64,000 nt of DNA from the NCBI GenBank assembly GCA_016870115.1, contig VGCH01000004.1:124001-188000 (forward strand), in the 5' to 3' direction. Source of the stretch: Alphaproteobacteria bacterium. GTDB lineage: Bacteria > Pseudomonadota > Alphaproteobacteria > Reyranellales > Reyranellaceae. A program made the position numbers and the translations under genes. A model generated the notes under the pieces. It was not told the origin of the DNA, made no database searches, and saw nothing but the letters and a program-made list of their open reading frames with translations. Numbering within the stretch: the stretch's first letter is position 1; every line of letters begins with the position of its first letter. Positions 48,077-59,183 of this stretch are shown in pieces.

Positions 48077-49666
48077 CTACTCCGCCGCCATCCGTTGCGG
48101 TCCGCCCTCGGGGCTGCGGTTCGACGGGCGCCAGCGCAACAGCGGCTTGCGCGCCGCCAGCGTCTCGTCGAGGCGCCGGCGCGGCGCCAGCCGCGGGGCG
48201 GCCTTGAAAGCCTCCACCTCGGTGCCCGACTTCGCCCGCTCCGCGAGCGACCGCAGCGCGGCGATGAAGACATCGAGGTCTTCCTTCGCCTGGCTCTCCG
48301 TCGGCTCGATCAGCATCGCTCCATGCACCACCAGCGGGAAGTACATGGTCATCGGGTGATAGCCCTCGTCGATCATCGCCTTGGCGAAATCGAGCGTGCT
48401 GACGCCGGTGTCCTTGAGGAACGAGTCATCGAACAGCGCCTCGTGCATGCAGGGCCCCTCGAAGGCCGGGCTCATCACGTCCTTCAGCCGCGCCATCACG
48501 TAGTTCGCCGACAGGACGGCGTCCTCCGATGCCTGCTTCACGCCATCCGCGCCGTGACTCATCATGTAGGCGAGCGCGCGGCTGAACATGCCCATCTGCC
48601 CGTGGAAGGCCTTCAGCCGGCCGAACGGTTTGCCCTCGCTGGATCCGCCCTCCTCGGCCACCCGCCAGCCCGTGGCATCCTTCACCACCCACGGGTGCGG
48701 TGCGAAGGGCGCCAGCGCCGCCGACAGGACCACGGGACCCGCGCCCGGACCGCCGCCGCCGTGCGGCGTGGAGAACGTCTTGTGCAGGTTGATATGCATG
48801 CAATCGATGCCGAGATCGCCCGGCCGCACACGACCCGCGATCGCGTTGAAGTTGGCGCCGTCGCAATAGAAGTAGGCGCCGGCGGCGTGAACCGCGTCAG
48901 CGATGTCGACGATCTCGCTCTCGAACAGCCCGCAGGTATTGGGGTTGGTCAGCATGATCGCCGCCACGTCCGGAGCCAGCGCAGCCTTGAGCGCGGCGAG
49001 ATCGACACGCCCCCGCGCGTTGGCCGGAATCGGCTTCACGGTGAAGCCGAGCGCCGCGGCCGTCGCGGGATTGGTGCCGTGAGCGGACTCCGGCGCCAGC
49101 ACGACGCGACGGCGATCGCGTTCGCCGCGCGCCTCAAGGGCGGCCGCGATCGCCATCATGCCGCACATCTCGCCATGGGCGCCGGCGGCCGGCGACATCG
49201 CCACGGCCGGCATGCCGGTCAACGTCTTCAGCCAGTGGGCGAGCGTGTCGATCAGTTCCAGCGCGCCCTGCACCGTCGAGACCGGCTGCAGGGGATGCAG
49301 ATCGCCGATGCCGGCCAGACGCGCGACCTTCTCGTTCAGTCGCGGATTGTGCTTCATCGTGCAGGAGCCGAGCGGATAGACGCCCATGTCGATGGCGTAG
49401 TTCTTCTGGCTGAGCCTTGTGTAGTGCTGCACGACCTGCGGTTCGCTGAGGCCGGGCAGACCGATCTCGCCCTTGCGGCGCAGACCGCCCAGCCGATCGG
49501 CGACCGCCTTGGGCGCGGGCAGATCGACGCCGGTGCGGCCGGGCTGGCCCATCTCGAAGATCAGCCGTTCCTCGAGCTGCAGCGCGCGATTGCCGGTGAA
49601 GGTGGCGGGCGCCGACGCGGCGCCCGCCGCGATGCCGCCGGTGCGGCCCTGCGAGCGGTCCATCAC
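48077..49666 (-). CDS. gcvPB: Glycine dehydrogenase (decarboxylating) subunit 2
   Basis: PLP-bearing half of the split P-protein of the glycine cleavage system, 529 residues. The PLP lysine is in [32 protein letters not shown] and [17 protein letters not shown] are typical. It starts inside the gcvPA stop (4-base overlap), consistent with 1:1 synthesis. The C-terminal tail after about residue 490 is basic and variable. Confidence 0.96.
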   Translation of the reverse strand: MMDRSQGRTGGIAAGAASAPATFTGNRALQLEERLIFEMGQPGRTGVDLPAPKAVADRLGGLRRKGEIGLPGLSEPQVVQHYTRLSQKNYAIDMGVYPLGSCTMKHNPRLNEKVARLAGIGDLHPLQPVSTVQGALELIDTLAHWLKTLTGMPAVAMSPAAGAHGEMCGMMAIAAALEARGERDRRRVVLAPESAHGTNPATAAALGFTVKPIPANARGRVDLAALKAALAPDVAAIMLTNPNTCGLFESEIVDIADAVHAAGAYFYCDGANFNAIAGRVRPGDLGIDCMHINLHKTFSTPHGGGGPGAGPVVLSAALAPFAPHPWVVKDATGWRVAEEGGSSEGKPFGRLKAFHGQMGMFSRALAYMMSHGADGVKQASEDAVLSANYVMARLKDVMSPAFEGPCMHEALFDDSFLKDTGVSTLDFAKAMIDEGYHPMTMYFPLVVHGAMLIEPTESQAKEDLDVFIAALRSLAERAKSGTEVEAFKAAPRLAPRRRLDETLAARKPLLRWRPSNRSPEGGPQRMAAE

Positions 49667-51009
49667 AGCACCTCCCTCAGCGCCGCGACCAGCGGGTCCA
49701 TGCCCATCGCGGTCGCGGTCTCCGTTGCCGCCAGCAAGAGCAGGTTGTCGACCGACCGATCCTCCGGGATCAGCCGCGAGACCGGCAGTCCGCCCAGAAT
49801 GCGCCGCTTGGCCAGTGCCTCGACGACCGGTGCCGCGGGCTTCGGCAGACGCACCGTGAACTCGTTGAAGAAGCTCTTGTTCACCACCTCAACACCCGGG
49901 ATCGCGGCCACCTTGTCGGCCAACTCGATCGCCTTGGCGTGGTTCAGCTCGGCCAGCCGGCGGAACCCGGCCTCGCCCAGAAGCGTCAGATGCACCGTGA
50001 AGGCGAGCGCACAGAGACCGGCGTTGGTGCAGATGTTCGAGGTCGCCTTCTCGCGGCGGATATGCTGCTCCCGGGTTGAGAGGGTCAGCACAAAGCCGCG
50101 CTTGCCGTCGGCATCGACCGTCTCGCCGGCCAGCCGGCCCGGCATCTGGCGGACATATTTTTCACGCGTGGCAAACAGTCCGACATAGGGGCCGCCGAAG
50201 CCCAGTCCGTTGCCGAGCGACTGGCCCTCGCACACGACAATGTCGGCGCCCATCTCGCCGGGCGGCATCACCAGCCCAAGCGACACGACCTCGGTCACCA
50301 CCACGATCAGCAGCGCACCGGCGGCGTGACAAGCCTCGGCGAGCCGCGAGAAATCGCGCAGATGACCGAAGAAGCCCGGATTCTGCACGACGACGCAGGA
50401 GGTCTCCTTGTCGATCGCGGAGATCAGGTCCTCGCGACCCTCGATATCCGGCGGTGCGGAGATGGCCGAGAAGCCTTCCCATCGGCCGGTGGTCTCGATG
50501 ATGCGGCGATACTGCGGATGCAGCCCGCCCGAGATCAGCGCCTTGTGCCGGCGCGTGACGCGGTTGGCCATCAGCACCGCTTCCCCGGCGCCGGTCGAGC
50601 CGTCGTACATCGAGGCGTTCGCCACATCCATGCCGGTGAGCAACGCCACCTGCGTCTGGAACTCGAACAGGTACTGCAGCGTGCCCTGGGTGATCTCGGG
50701 CTGATAGGGCGTGTACGAGGTCAGGAACTCGCCACGCTGGATCATGTAGTCGACCGTCGCGGGCACGTGATGGCGATAGGCCCCTGCACCAATGAAGAAC
50801 GGCGCGCTGGCGGGCGACACGTTCTTGGCCGCCATCGCCTGGAACGCGCGTTCGACCTCGAGCTCGCCCTGGTGGTCGGGAAGACCGGCCACCTGCCCCG
50901 CCAGTCGCGCCGACGCCGGCACGTCGCGAAACAGCTCGTCCACCGAGCGCGCGCCGATCGCGGCCAGCATCTCGCGCCGGTCGGTTTCGGTCAGGGGCAG
51001 ATAGCGCAT
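49663..51009 (-). CDS. gcvPA: Glycine dehydrogenase (decarboxylating) subunit 1
   Basis: Other half of the split P-protein, 448 residues, forming the heterotetramer with gcvPB that decarboxylates glycine onto the H-protein lipoyl arm. The N terminus [19 protein letters not shown] and [39 protein letters not shown] are diagnostic. The start at 51009 follows a GAGGAG site; the longer open frame upstream is antisense-free but out of frame with gcvH and has no family similarity. Confidence 0.96.
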   Translation of the reverse strand: MRYLPLTETDRREMLAAIGARSVDELFRDVPASARLAGQVAGLPDHQGELEVERAFQAMAAKNVSPASAPFFIGAGAYRHHVPATVDYMIQRGEFLTSYTPYQPEITQGTLQYLFEFQTQVALLTGMDVANASMYDGSTGAGEAVLMANRVTRRHKALISGGLHPQYRRIIETTGRWEGFSAISAPPDIEGREDLISAIDKETSCVVVQNPGFFGHLRDFSRLAEACHAAGALLIVVVTEVVSLGLVMPPGEMGADIVVCEGQSLGNGLGFGGPYVGLFATREKYVRQMPGRLAGETVDADGKRGFVLTLSTREQHIRREKATSNICTNAGLCALAFTVHLTLLGEAGFRRLAELNHAKAIELADKVAAIPGVEVVNKSFFNEFTVRLPKPAAPVVEALAKRRILGGLPVSRLIPEDRSVDNLLLLAATETATAMGMDPLVAALREVL

Positions 51010-51023
51010 CGCCTGTACTCCTC

Positions 51024-51401
51024 TCAGCCCAGCGTCTTCACGAACGCGGCGTAGCCCGCCTCGTCCATCAGGCCCGCGAGCTCGCCGGGGTTGGCGAGCT
51101 TCACCTTGCAGAACCAGCCTTTGCCCGTCGGGTCGGCGTTGACCTCGCCCGGCGCGTCCGCGAGCGCAGCGTTGGCCTCGATCACCTCGCCCGATACCGG
51201 CGAATAAATGTCCGAGGCGGCCTTCACCGACTCGACCACAGCAACGGCCTCGCCCTTGGCGACCGCGCGGCCGGCTTGCGGCACCTCGACGAACACCACA
51301 TCGCCCAGCTGCTGCTGGGCATAGTCGGTGATGCCGACGGTTCCGATGCCGCCTTCGACGCGGATCCACTCGTGCTCTTCACTGAACTTCATGTCGGCCA
51401 T
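51024..51401 (-). CDS. gcvH: Glycine cleavage system H protein
   Basis: A 125-residue lipoyl carrier. Lys60 in [15 protein letters not shown] is the lipoylation site, and [14 protein letters not shown] begins the domain. It shuttles the aminomethyl group between P and T proteins. It lies between gcvT and gcvPA with gaps of 10 and 14 bases. Confidence 0.97.
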   Translation of the reverse strand: MADMKFSEEHEWIRVEGGIGTVGITDYAQQQLGDVVFVEVPQAGRAVAKGEAVAVVESVKAASDIYSPVSGEVIEANAALADAPGEVNADPTGKGWFCKVKLANPGELAGLMDEAGYAAFVKTLG

Positions 51402-51411
51402 CGGGCCCTCC

Positions 51412-52542
51412 CTATCCCCGCCAATAGGCGTGCTTCACTAACGGCATCGTCACGACTGCGGCCGGTACCGGCTTGTCGCGCACCATCAACTCGACCTTCG
51501 TGCCGGCGGCAGCATGGCTGCCCGCGACGTAACCCATGGCGACCGCGCGACCGAGCGTCGGCGAAAAGCCACCCGACGTGACGGTTCCAACCGCCACGCC
51601 GCCGGCCATGATCGCCGCGCCCTCGCGCGCGATCGCGCGCCCCTCGGGCAGAATGCCGACACGACGACGCGGTGCGCCGTCCGTGATCTGGGCGCCGATC
51701 ACGTCGGCACCGGGATAGCCGCCCGCGCGCGCGCCGCCGGGGCGCCGGTCCTTGCCAATGCTCCAGAGGAGACCCGCCTCGACCGGTGTCGTGGCGGTAT
51801 CGAAATCGTGACCGTAGAGGCAGAGGCCGGCCTCGAGCCGGAGCGAGTCGCGGGCGCCCAGCCCGATCGGCTTCACTTCCGGTTGAGCCAGGAGCTTGCG
51901 CGCGACCGTTTCGGTCGCCTCGGCGGGAGTAGAAATCTCGAACCCGTCGCCGCCGGTATAGCCGGAGCGCGTGACGTAGCAGCGCGCGCCCTCGATGAGC
52001 GCGAAGGCGCCGGTCATGAACTTGAGCGCCGCCAGTGCGGGCGCGAGGCGGCTGAGCGCGGCCGCCGCCTGCGGGCCCTGGAGTGCCAGCAGCCCGCGCG
52101 TGAACATCGGCTCGATCTCGCAGTCCGCCGCGAGATGCGCCTGCAAATGGGCAAGATCGGCGTCCTTGCAGGCGGCATTCAGCACCACCAGCAGATGGTC
52201 ACCCGTGCTGGTGACCATCAGATCATCCAGGATGCCGCCCTGGGCGTTGGTGAGCTGGGTGTAGCGCTGCTGGCCCGGGGCCAGGCCCGCGATATCGCCC
52301 GGTACGATGCGCTCCAGCGCGGCGCTCGCCGAGCGGCCAGGCTTTCCGGTCAGTCGCACTTGGCCCATATGCGAGACGTCGAAGAGGCCGCAGGCGATGC
52401 GGGTGTGGGTATGCTCCGCGATGATGCCGGCGGGGTACTGCACCGGCATTTCGTAGCCCGCGAAGGGCACGATGCGCGCGCCGAGTTCGCGGTGAAGTTC
52501 GAAGAGAGGGGTGCGTTTCAGCGGGCCCGGAGTTTCCGTCAC
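51412..52542 (-). CDS. gcvT: Glycine cleavage system aminomethyltransferase (T protein)
   Basis: A tetrahydrofolate-dependent aminomethyltransferase of 376 residues. [24 protein letters not shown] and [10 protein letters not shown] are the conserved N-terminal motifs, with [12 protein letters not shown] and [16 protein letters not shown] further on. A GTG start at 52542 with GGGAG eight bases upstream. It is the first gene of the gcv operon; its ribosome site is complementary to a segment of the riboswitch. Confidence 0.96.
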   Translation of the reverse strand: MTETPGPLKRTPLFELHRELGARIVPFAGYEMPVQYPAGIIAEHTHTRIACGLFDVSHMGQVRLTGKPGRSASAALERIVPGDIAGLAPGQQRYTQLTNAQGGILDDLMVTSTGDHLLVVLNAACKDADLAHLQAHLAADCEIEPMFTRGLLALQGPQAAAALSRLAPALAALKFMTGAFALIEGARCYVTRSGYTGGDGFEISTPAEATETVARKLLAQPEVKPIGLGARDSLRLEAGLCLYGHDFDTATTPVEAGLLWSIGKDRRPGGARAGGYPGADVIGAQITDGAPRRRVGILPEGRAIAREGAAIMAGGVAVGTVTSGGFSPTLGRAVAMGYVAGSHAAAGTKVELMVRDKPVPAAVVTMPLVKHAYWRG

Positions 52543-52597
52543 GCAAGGTCTCCCAAGAGTCGCGTTCGCCGACGCAACAATCGCGCCGATCGCGACC

Positions 52598-52795
52598 CCC
52601 TCTGTCCGGAGACCTGAAAGATTCGCCGAGCCCGCAGGTCCGGCTTACTTCGTCGGTGGGCGATCGAGCCGCAGCCCGATGCCACTTTCCAGAGACCCAA
52701 TTCCCCCGCGGTCCGTTTGCCTGAGAGTTTCCGGGGCCGGTTGCTCCTTCGGCGGCACGCCAGCCCGGGGCCGCGCGCTCTCTCCCACGGGGGCT
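52598..52795 (-). promoter_or_regulatory. Tandem glycine riboswitch upstream of gcvT
   Basis: Read on the minus strand, aptamer 1 shows GGGAGAGA (about 52790), GCCGCCGAAGGAGCAA and AAACTCTCAGGCAAA. Aptamer 2 shows TCTGGAAAGTGGC (about 52693), CCGACGAAG and AATCTTTCAGGT ending with GGACAGAGG (about 52600). These are the standard glycine aptamer core motifs in tandem with a short linker. It should raise gcv expression when glycine is high. The 8-base AGGTCTCC of aptamer 2 (52615-52608) is exactly complementary to GGAGACCT over the gcvT ribosome site (52553-52546), suggesting translational control. The rest of the gap up to 53059 holds two divergent promoter regions and no gene that I can support. 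Confidence 0.95.
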
Positions 52796-52809
52796 TTGTG
52801 GGCGGGCGG

Positions 52810-52839
52810 ACCATAGCGGTGCCCCCGCGCCAGCGGCAA
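52810..52839 (-). promoter_or_regulatory. Candidate gcv operon promoter
   Basis: On the minus strand TTGCCG (52839-52834) and TATGGT (52815-52810) are 18 bases apart, placing transcription start near 52803, just ahead of aptamer 1. Confidence 0.45.
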
Positions 52840-53059
52840 CGCTAAAGCGACGAAACGGCACGAATCCCGGGGAAAACAGGTGCTTTCGAGCCACGGTGCC
52901 GCAATATCCGCAGGCGTCGTGCAGAACTTACACTCGTTACAAGTCCGCGCGCGCCGGACCGTCGCCCAGGGTGGTAAATTTGCACTGCCCGGCCTCCGTA
53001 TTTCGGCCGAGCGCGTCCCTATTCCCCGCGTTTGCCGCCCTCCTGCCCCAGAGGCCCTC

Positions 53060-53908
53060 ATGTCGACCCTTCCCCGCCGCGCGGTTCTCGCCGCGGCCGT
53101 TCTGGCGCCATCGTTTGCCCTCTCCGCGCGGGCCGAACCGGCGCGTGAACTCACGCTCGGCATCGTGCCCAACATGAGCGCACGCGCGATCCTCGTGAAC
53201 TATCAGCCGTTCCGCGAGTACCTGGCCGCGTACCTTGCCCAGCCGGTTGCGATCGCTACGGCGCCAAACTTCGTCGATCACCATCGACGCACCATGGACG
53301 ACGGCTACGACATCGTTGTCACGGCGGCCAATCTCGGCCGGGTGGCCCAGCTCGATGGCGGCCACCGCCTGGTTGCGGTCTATGAACCCGGTATCCCCGG
53401 TCTGTTCGTGGCGTCGAAGGACCGCCCCGTCGCGACGCTCGATGCGCTGCGCGGTCGCGCGGTCGCGATGGCCAATCCGCAATCGCTCGTGGCGATGCGA
53501 GCGGTCCAGTGGCTGGAGGCGCGCGGCCTGCGTCGCGACGTCGACTACCGAGTCGTGCATACCCGCAACGAGGAGAGCCTGGCACAGTTGCTGGCGACCG
53601 GCGACGCGCCGCTCGCGGTCATGAGCGCCGGCGAACTGCGTGCCCTGAGCGAGGACGTGCGGGCGGGCCTCCATGTCCACGAGGAGTTCGTGCGCGTGCC
53701 CGGTTTCTTCGTGCTGGTGTCACCCTGCGTCGACGACAAGGTCGCCGGGCGGATCGCGCGCGCGGTACTCGAATTCCCGGCCACCGAGGCAGGCAAGCGC
53801 TTCGCCGAGTTGACGGGCGTCCGTGCGATCCGTGAACCGCGCGCGTCCGACTTCGCCGAAGTGGATCCGGTCATCGACGGCACGCGCCTCGCGCTCGCGC
53901 CGCGCTAA
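53060..53908 (+). CDS. PhnD-like periplasmic substrate-binding protein
   Basis: A 282-residue exported binding protein of the phosphate/phosphite/phosphonate (PhnD) family. A signal peptide ([22 protein letters not shown]) is followed by [40 protein letters not shown] and the hinge region [15 protein letters not shown]. No ABC permease or ATPase gene adjoins it. Instead a membrane hybrid histidine kinase starts 20 bases after its stop, so it may serve as ligand sensor for that kinase. Ligand unknown. Confidence 0.85.
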   Translation: MSTLPRRAVLAAAVLAPSFALSARAEPARELTLGIVPNMSARAILVNYQPFREYLAAYLAQPVAIATAPNFVDHHRRTMDDGYDIVVTAANLGRVAQLDGGHRLVAVYEPGIPGLFVASKDRPVATLDALRGRAVAMANPQSLVAMRAVQWLEARGLRRDVDYRVVHTRNEESLAQLLATGDAPLAVMSAGELRALSEDVRAGLHVHEEFVRVPGFFVLVSPCVDDKVAGRIARAVLEFPATEAGKRFAELTGVRAIREPRASDFAEVDPVIDGTRLALAPR

Positions 53909-53928
53909 ACGAGGGAAAGGCCAGCTCC

Positions 53929-55866
53929 GTGTCGCTCACCAGCGCCATCGTCGCCGGCCCCCCGCTGCGCAAGCGGCTGCGGCTTCCGCCGTGGTCGTTC
54001 CGCAACAAGCTGCTGGCCGTGAGCTTGCTCGCGACCTTCGCGGCGCTCACGGCGATGAGCGCGTCGCTCACCTTTCTCGTGCAGAGCAAGCTGCAGGCCC
54101 AGCTCCTGGAGCGCGCGGCGACCGAGCGTCCTCTGCTGGTGGCGACCATGTCGCACCTGCTGGCGGAGCGCGACTACGCCACCCTGCAGCAAGTGTTTCG
54201 CGAGAGCACGGACTGGCGCGGCCTCGCGCACCTCGTCGCGATCGACGCCCAGGGCCGCCTGATCGCGGCCGAGGGCTGGGATGTGGCGCGCGCCGGGGTG
54301 CCGACCAAACGTCCCGGTCCGGTCGCCGGACCCGACGGCGTGCGACGCCTGCTGTTCGAGGCGCCGATCGTGGTGGGTGGCCAGCTGCTGGGAACGCTCT
54401 ACTACGGGGTCTCGTGCGAGACGCTGCACCGCGCCGAGGACGATACCACCCGCTTCACCCTGATCGTCGCGTGTCTCTGCTTCGCCGCCGTCATGCTGGC
54501 GATCGGTGCGATGCACGATCGCACCGTGGGACCATTCGAGCAGCTGCGGGAGGCGACCGAGGCGCTGAGTCAGGGCCGCGAGGCCGTCGCCCTGCCGCTG
54601 CGCCGCACCGACGAGATCGGCGCGCTCGCCCGCTCCTTCAAGCGCGTGTCGCGCGAAGTCCGCCGACGCATCGCCGCCCTCACTGAATCCGAGCAAGCCC
54701 AGCGGCGCCTGCTTGAAGATGCCCGCGAACGCCAGCGCGAACTGGCCGAGGCAAAGGTCGCGGCCGAAACGGCGGCCGACGCCAAGTCGCGCTTTCTTGC
54801 GATGATGAGCCACGAGATCCGCACCCCGATGAACGCGGTCATCGGATTGGGAAGCCTGCTGCGCGATACCCGCCTCGACGCCACCCAGCGCCACTATGTG
54901 CGCACCATCGCGGACTCCGCCGAACACTTGCTCGGCATCATCAACAACATCCTCGACTTCTCACGGCTGGAAGCGGTCGGCGACCGCGTCGCCCGGCGTG
55001 TGTTCGAGCCGCGCGCGGTGGCCGGATCGCTGATCGAGCTGGCGCGCGCCCTGCCCGGCGGTGACGTGCCGAGCCGGCTGTGCGGCGATGAACAGAAGCT
55101 GCGCCAGATCCTGCTCAACTATCTCGCCAACGCGGTGAAGTTCACGCCGATGGGGGAGGTCGCGCTCGCGGTCTCGGCCACGGGCGGCACCTCAGAGCGG
55201 CCCCTGCTGCGATTCGCGGTGACCGATCAGGGACCGGGCATTCCCGACCGCGAACGCGCCCGTCTATTCGCGCCTTTCGAGAAACTCGCGCCCAGCGTCG
55301 GCGCGGATCGCGGCGGAACCGGGCTGGGACTCGCGATCTGCGCGCGTCTCGCCGATGTGATGGGCGGCCGGGTCGGCGTCGATAGCGCGCCCGGCCACGG
55401 CTCGACCTTCTGGGTCGAGGTGCCGCTGGACGTCGCGCCGGCCGAGGTAGCGCCCAGCGCCGCGGACGCGCCCGTGGTCACGTGCAAGGTAGGCCGCAAG
55501 CGCATCCTGGTGGCCGAAGACACGCCCTCCAGCCGGCTGGTGATCCGCGCCATGCTAGGCAAGCTGGGACACGAGGTCGAACTGGCCGCAGACGGTGCCG
55601 AGGCCGTCGCGAAGGGCCGGGCCGGCGGGTTCGACCTGATCCTGATGGATGTCCAGATGCCGGTGATGGAGGGCTACGAGGCGGCGGCGCGGCTGCGTGC
55701 GATGGGCGGCGCCCTGGCCACGGTGCCGATCGTGGCGCTGACGGCCTTCGCGGACGACGCGGATCGGCGCCGCGCACTGAAGTCGGGGATGACCGACCAC
55801 CTCGCCAAGCCGGCGCGGGAGGAGGACCTGCGCGCCACGATCGAGCGTCATTGCGGGCACGCCTGA
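53929..55866 (+). CDS. Membrane hybrid sensor histidine kinase/response regulator
   Basis: A 645-residue sensor kinase. There are TM helices at about 27-50 and 175-197 bounding a periplasmic domain of about 125 residues. A HAMP-like linker (198-250) and a coiled coil follow, then HisKA with His295 ([14 protein letters not shown]). The ATPase domain has N-box [10 protein letters not shown]1 DQGPGIP and G2 GGTGLGLAI. The C-terminal receiver has Asp574 ([15 protein letters not shown]). No Hpt domain or output regulator is encoded in the same operon. A GTG start at 53929. The likely input is the PhnD-like protein encoded just upstream. Confidence 0.93.
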   Translation: MSLTSAIVAGPPLRKRLRLPPWSFRNKLLAVSLLATFAALTAMSASLTFLVQSKLQAQLLERAATERPLLVATMSHLLAERDYATLQQVFRESTDWRGLAHLVAIDAQGRLIAAEGWDVARAGVPTKRPGPVAGPDGVRRLLFEAPIVVGGQLLGTLYYGVSCETLHRAEDDTTRFTLIVACLCFAAVMLAIGAMHDRTVGPFEQLREATEALSQGREAVALPLRRTDEIGALARSFKRVSREVRRRIAALTESEQAQRRLLEDARERQRELAEAKVAAETAADAKSRFLAMMSHEIRTPMNAVIGLGSLLRDTRLDATQRHYVRTIADSAEHLLGIINNILDFSRLEAVGDRVARRVFEPRAVAGSLIELARALPGGDVPSRLCGDEQKLRQILLNYLANAVKFTPMGEVALAVSATGGTSERPLLRFAVTDQGPGIPDRERARLFAPFEKLAPSVGADRGGTGLGLAICARLADVMGGRVGVDSAPGHGSTFWVEVPLDVAPAEVAPSAADAPVVTCKVGRKRILVAEDTPSSRLVIRAMLGKLGHEVELAADGAEAVAKGRAGGFDLILMDVQMPVMEGYEAAARLRAMGGALATVPIVALTAFADDADRRRALKSGMTDHLAKPAREEDLRATIERHCGHA

Positions 55867-55879
55867 TCGGCGCGGCGGC

Positions 55880-56413
55880 TCAACGGTTGGCGGCAGCCCG
55901 CCGGTTGTATTGCAGCTCCTGCGGCGTCGGACGCAGACCGACCACCACCCGGTAGCCCGCCAGATCCTGCGGCTGGCTGAAGGGCAGCTTGAGCGCGATC
56001 TCCTCCTGCGAGGAGCCGCGCGGGTTGGCGGCGCTGAGCTTGTACTCGGCGGTGAAATCCTGTCCCTGGACCACCCGCCCGCTACCATCCAGCAGCCGCA
56101 CGAAGAACGGCACCGCGGTGACGGGTTCGGCGAGGGCCGGTCCCGCGATCGCGGTGATGCGCAGCTTCAGCTCGACCTCGAGCTGGTTGCGCGAGATCTC
56201 GCAGCTCGAGCTGGCGGGGCTCATCGCGGCCTCGAACACGACCTCGCGCGGATCGACCGAGGCGCCGCGAAAGCGGACGAGACGCTGCGCGTCCTGCAGC
56301 GTGAGCGGCGTCGGACACCAGGCGCCGGCCGCCACATCGCGGTCGGATCGACCGCCGCAGCCGGCCAGCAGCAGCGCCGCACCCAGACCGAGGAGGATTC
56401 GCCCCGGACTCAT
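55880..56413 (-). CDS. Putative lipoprotein, unknown function
   Basis: A 177-residue exported protein with a lipobox LLLAGC (Cys19). Residues about 60-165 are predicted beta-rich, with [34 protein letters not shown] do not recognise a family. Its start overlaps the CDGSH gene's stop by four bases, so they are translationally coupled. It is convergent with the hybrid kinase (13-base gap). Confidence 0.75.
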   Translation of the reverse strand: MSPGRILLGLGAALLLAGCGGRSDRDVAAGAWCPTPLTLQDAQRLVRFRGASVDPREVVFEAAMSPASSSCEISRNQLEVELKLRITAIAGPALAEPVTAVPFFVRLLDGSGRVVQGQDFTAEYKLSAANPRGSSQEEIALKLPFSQPQDLAGYRVVVGLRPTPQELQYNRRAAANR

Positions 56414-56652
56414 GCCAACGACTTATGGGTGCCGTCGCACAGCGGCGACTTGCCGGTCTTCTTGCAGGCGCAGAGCCAGTGATCGCCGGATTTCTCGGCC
56501 GTGTACTTCATCGGCACCATGCCCGACCCTTTGTGGGTCCCGTCGCAGAAGGGCTGGTTCTTGCTCAGCCCGCAGGAACACCACCAGTAATCCTTGCCCG
56601 CCTCCAGGTTCACCTTCACGGGCGCCTTGGACGCCACTACTGGTCCGGTCAT
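56410..56652 (-). CDS. CDGSH-type iron-sulfur protein, two domains
   Basis: An 80-residue protein with two mitoNEET-like CDGSH motifs: [16 protein letters not shown] (about 25-40) and [16 protein letters not shown] (about 61-76). Each should hold a [2Fe-2S] cluster through three Cys and one His. Prokaryotic members are thought to act in redox or iron handling. The N-terminal Pro/Val/Lys segment is typical. The gene begins the pair with the lipoprotein. Confidence 0.93.
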   Translation of the reverse strand: MTGPVVASKAPVKVNLEAGKDYWWCSCGLSKNQPFCDGTHKGSGMVPMKYTAEKSGDHWLCACKKTGKSPLCDGTHKSLA

Positions 56653-56769
56653 GCTGCTTCCTTCATTGGGGGCGCTTTGTTACGGTGCCGCGCCGTTGCG
56701 TTACAGGCCCTGAGTCTAGGGAATGGTCCGCATCGCCGCAAGCCGACGCCGCCCGCAGACCGCACCGAG

Positions 56770-57720
56770 ATGACCCAGGCCAAACGACCGCTGACGATCC
56801 TGCTGGCGAGCCCGCGCGGCTTCTGTGCCGGCGTCGATCGTGCCATCCAGATCGTCGAGCGCGCGCTTGAGCGCTACGGCCGGCCGGTCTTCGTGCGCCA
56901 CGAAATCGTGCACAACAGATTCGTGGTCGAGAGTCTCGAGGCCAAGGGCGCGGTCTTTATCGACGAGCTCGACCAGGTGCCGGACGACCGTCCGGTGGTC
57001 TTCTCTGCCCACGGCGTGCCCAAGGCGGTGCCGGCCGAGGCACGGCGCCGCAACCTCCTCTTCGTCGATGCGACCTGCCCGCTGGTCTCGAAGGTCCATC
57101 GCGAAGCCGAGCGCCACCATGAGGCTGGCCGGACGCTGGTGCTGATCGGCCATGGCAGCCACCCCGAGGTCATCGGCACGATGGGCCAGTTGCCCGACGG
57201 CGCGGTCGTGCTGGTGGGGGACACTGCGCAGGCCGAGCGGCTGGAGATCGCCGACCCGACGCAGCTCGCTTACGCCACGCAGACCACGCTGTCGGTCGAC
57301 GACACCGCCAACATCGTCGCGGTGCTGAAGCGCCGCTTCCCGGCCATCCAGGGCCCGAAGATGGAGGACATCTGCTACGCCACCACCAACCGCCAGGCCG
57401 CCGTGAAGGCGATCGCGGCGCGTTGCGAGGCGCTGGTAGTGATCGGCGCACCCAACTCCTCCAACTCCATGCGCCTGGTCGAGGTGGCGGCGACCTATGG
57501 CTGTCCGCGCGCGCGGCTTGTTCAGCGCGCCGCCGACATGGACTGGGCGTGGCTGGGCGACGCGGCCCGACTCGGCGTCACCGCCGGCGCCTCGGCGCCC
57601 GAGGTTCTGGTCGACGAGCTGATCGCGGCGGCCCGCGCGCGCTTCGATGTCACGGTGGAGGAAGTCCCGACCACCGAGGAGAATGTCGTCTTCAAGCTGC
57701 CGCGCGCGTTGGTGGCCTGA
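56770..57720 (+). CDS. ispH: 4-hydroxy-3-methylbut-2-enyl diphosphate reductase
   Basis: Last enzyme of the MEP isoprenoid pathway, 316 residues with a [4Fe-4S] cluster. The three cluster cysteines are in [13 protein letters not shown] (Cys19), [12 protein letters not shown] and [32 protein letters not shown] and [11 protein letters not shown] are conserved substrate-binding motifs. The ATG at 56770 was chosen by family length; the ribosome site is weak. It overlaps thrB by one base. Confidence 0.97.
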   Translation: MTQAKRPLTILLASPRGFCAGVDRAIQIVERALERYGRPVFVRHEIVHNRFVVESLEAKGAVFIDELDQVPDDRPVVFSAHGVPKAVPAEARRRNLLFVDATCPLVSKVHREAERHHEAGRTLVLIGHGSHPEVIGTMGQLPDGAVVLVGDTAQAERLEIADPTQLAYATQTTLSVDDTANIVAVLKRRFPAIQGPKMEDICYATTNRQAAVKAIAARCEALVVIGAPNSSNSMRLVEVAATYGCPRARLVQRAADMDWAWLGDAARLGVTAGASAPEVLVDELIAAARARFDVTVEEVPTTEENVVFKLPRALVA

Positions 57721-58679
57721 TGGCGGTCTACACCGAGGTCGGCGAGGCCGAGCTGGCGGCGTTCCTCGCCGAATACGACATCGGCGCGCCGGAAGCGCTG
57801 AAGGGCGTGGCCGAGGGCGTCGAGAACTCGAACTACCTGCTGACCACGACCCGTGGCCAATATTTCCTGACGCTCTACGAAAAGCGCGTCGATCCGGCCG
57901 ACTTGCCCTTCTTTCTCGGCCTGCTCGACCATCTCGCCGCGCGCGGCATCGTGTGCCCGCGCCCGATCCACGGTCGCGACGGCAGCGCGCTGCGCCAACT
58001 CGCGGGTCGCCCCGCCTCCATCACGACCTTCTTGCACGGCCTCTCGCCACGCCGGCCCGAGACGCGGCATTGCGCGGCCATCGGCACGGCGCTCGCACGG
58101 CTGCACGAGGCGGGCGGGGACTTCGCACCGCACCGCGCCAACGCGCTGTCGGTCGCGGGTTGGCGGCCGCTCTTCGAACAATCCCGCGCCGACGCCGACG
58201 GAGTCGCGCCCGGGCTCGCGGCGGAGCTGGCGGGCGAACTCGCGCTGCTGGAGCGCGACTGGCCGCGCGGACTGCCGTCCGGTGTCATCCATGCCGATCT
58301 CTTCCCGGACAATGTGCTGTTCCGGGGACCCGAGCTCTCCGGCCTGATCGACTTCTATTTCGCCTGCAACGATTCGCTCGCCTACGATCTCGCGGTCTGC
58401 CTTAACGCCTGGTGCTTCGAGCCTGACAGATCCTGCAATGTTACCAAGGCGCGCGCGCTGATCACGGCCTACGACCAGGTGCGTCCGCTCTCGCGCGGAG
58501 AGCGTGAAGCGCTGCCGCTGCTGGCGCGGGGCGCGGCGCTGCGCTTTCTGCTGACGCGGCTTTACGACTGGATCAACACACCGGCCACCGCGCTGGTGAA
58601 GCGCAAGGATCCGCTGGAGTACCTCGCGAAGTTGCGCTTCCACCGCAACGTCGTGTCGCTCGGCGACTACGGCCTGTGA
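57720..58679 (+). CDS. thrB: Homoserine kinase, type II
   Basis: Phosphorylates homoserine in threonine synthesis; 319 residues with the choline/aminoglycoside kinase fold. The catalytic loop is [14 protein letters not shown], followed by [10 protein letters not shown] for metal binding. The N terminus [21 protein letters not shown] is the alphaproteobacterial ThrB form, not the GHMP type of E. coli. Start ATG overlaps ispH stop, and its own stop overlaps rnhA. Confidence 0.96.
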   Translation: MAVYTEVGEAELAAFLAEYDIGAPEALKGVAEGVENSNYLLTTTRGQYFLTLYEKRVDPADLPFFLGLLDHLAARGIVCPRPIHGRDGSALRQLAGRPASITTFLHGLSPRRPETRHCAAIGTALARLHEAGGDFAPHRANALSVAGWRPLFEQSRADADGVAPGLAAELAGELALLERDWPRGLPSGVIHADLFPDNVLFRGPELSGLIDFYFACNDSLAYDLAVCLNAWCFEPDRSCNVTKARALITAYDQVRPLSRGEREALPLLARGAALRFLLTRLYDWINTPATALVKRKDPLEYLAKLRFHRNVVSLGDYGL

Positions 58680-59119
58680 GCGCGCTCCCCAGTGTCGAGG
58701 CCTTCACGGACGGCGCCTGCCGGGGCAACCCGGGGCCGGGCGGCTGGGCGGCCCTCTTGCGCATCGGCGAGCGCGAGCGCGAGCTCTCGGGCGGCGATCC
58801 CGCAACCACCAACAATCGCATGGAGCTGATGGCCGCGATCGCCGCTCTCGAGGCGCTGAAGCGGCCCTGCGCCGTGCGGCTGGTCACCGACAGCACCTAT
58901 GTGCGCGACGGCATCACCCGCTGGGTCATCGGCTGGAAGCGCAACGGCTGGCGCACCGCCGATCGCAAGCCGGTAAAGAATGTCGACCTGTGGCAGCGCC
59001 TCGACGCGGCCCGCGCGGGCCATACGATCGACTGGCAATGGGTGAAGGGCCATAGCGGCCACCCCGAAAACGAGCGCGTGGATGCGCTCGCGCGGGCGGA
59101 GATCGAACGCCTGCCGTGA
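58676..59119 (+). CDS. rnhA: Ribonuclease HI
   Basis: Degrades RNA of RNA-DNA hybrids, 147 residues. The acidic residues of the active site are in [26 protein letters not shown] and VTDSTYV, with the last Asp in [18 protein letters not shown] contains the His. A GTG start overlaps the thrB stop (GTGA). End of the ispH-thrB-rnhA operon. Confidence 0.97.
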   Translation: MSALPSVEAFTDGACRGNPGPGGWAALLRIGERERELSGGDPATTNNRMELMAAIAALEALKRPCAVRLVTDSTYVRDGITRWVIGWKRNGWRTADRKPVKNVDLWQRLDAARAGHTIDWQWVKGHSGHPENERVDALARAEIERLP

Positions 59120-59136
59120 GCCGCCCCAACGAAAGA

Positions 59137-59158
59137 GGGCGGGACTTGCGTCCCGCCC
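59137..59158. terminator. Terminator hairpin between rnhA and the peroxiredoxin gene
   Basis: GGGCGGGAC (59137-59145) and GTCCCGCCC (59150-59158) form a 9-bp stem with TTGC loop. On the minus strand TCTTTC follows, so it suits the peroxiredoxin gene best; both genes may use it. A second 6-bp hairpin lies at 59168-59183. Confidence 0.6.
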
Positions 59159-59183
59159 CCTACGCCGTCCGGCATTGGCCGGA

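Noticed and set aside
49663-51369. Longer reading of gcvPA across the gcvH gene
   Set aside because: The extra N-terminal 120 codons are a shifted-frame reading of gcvH; a ribosome site and family start lie at 51009.
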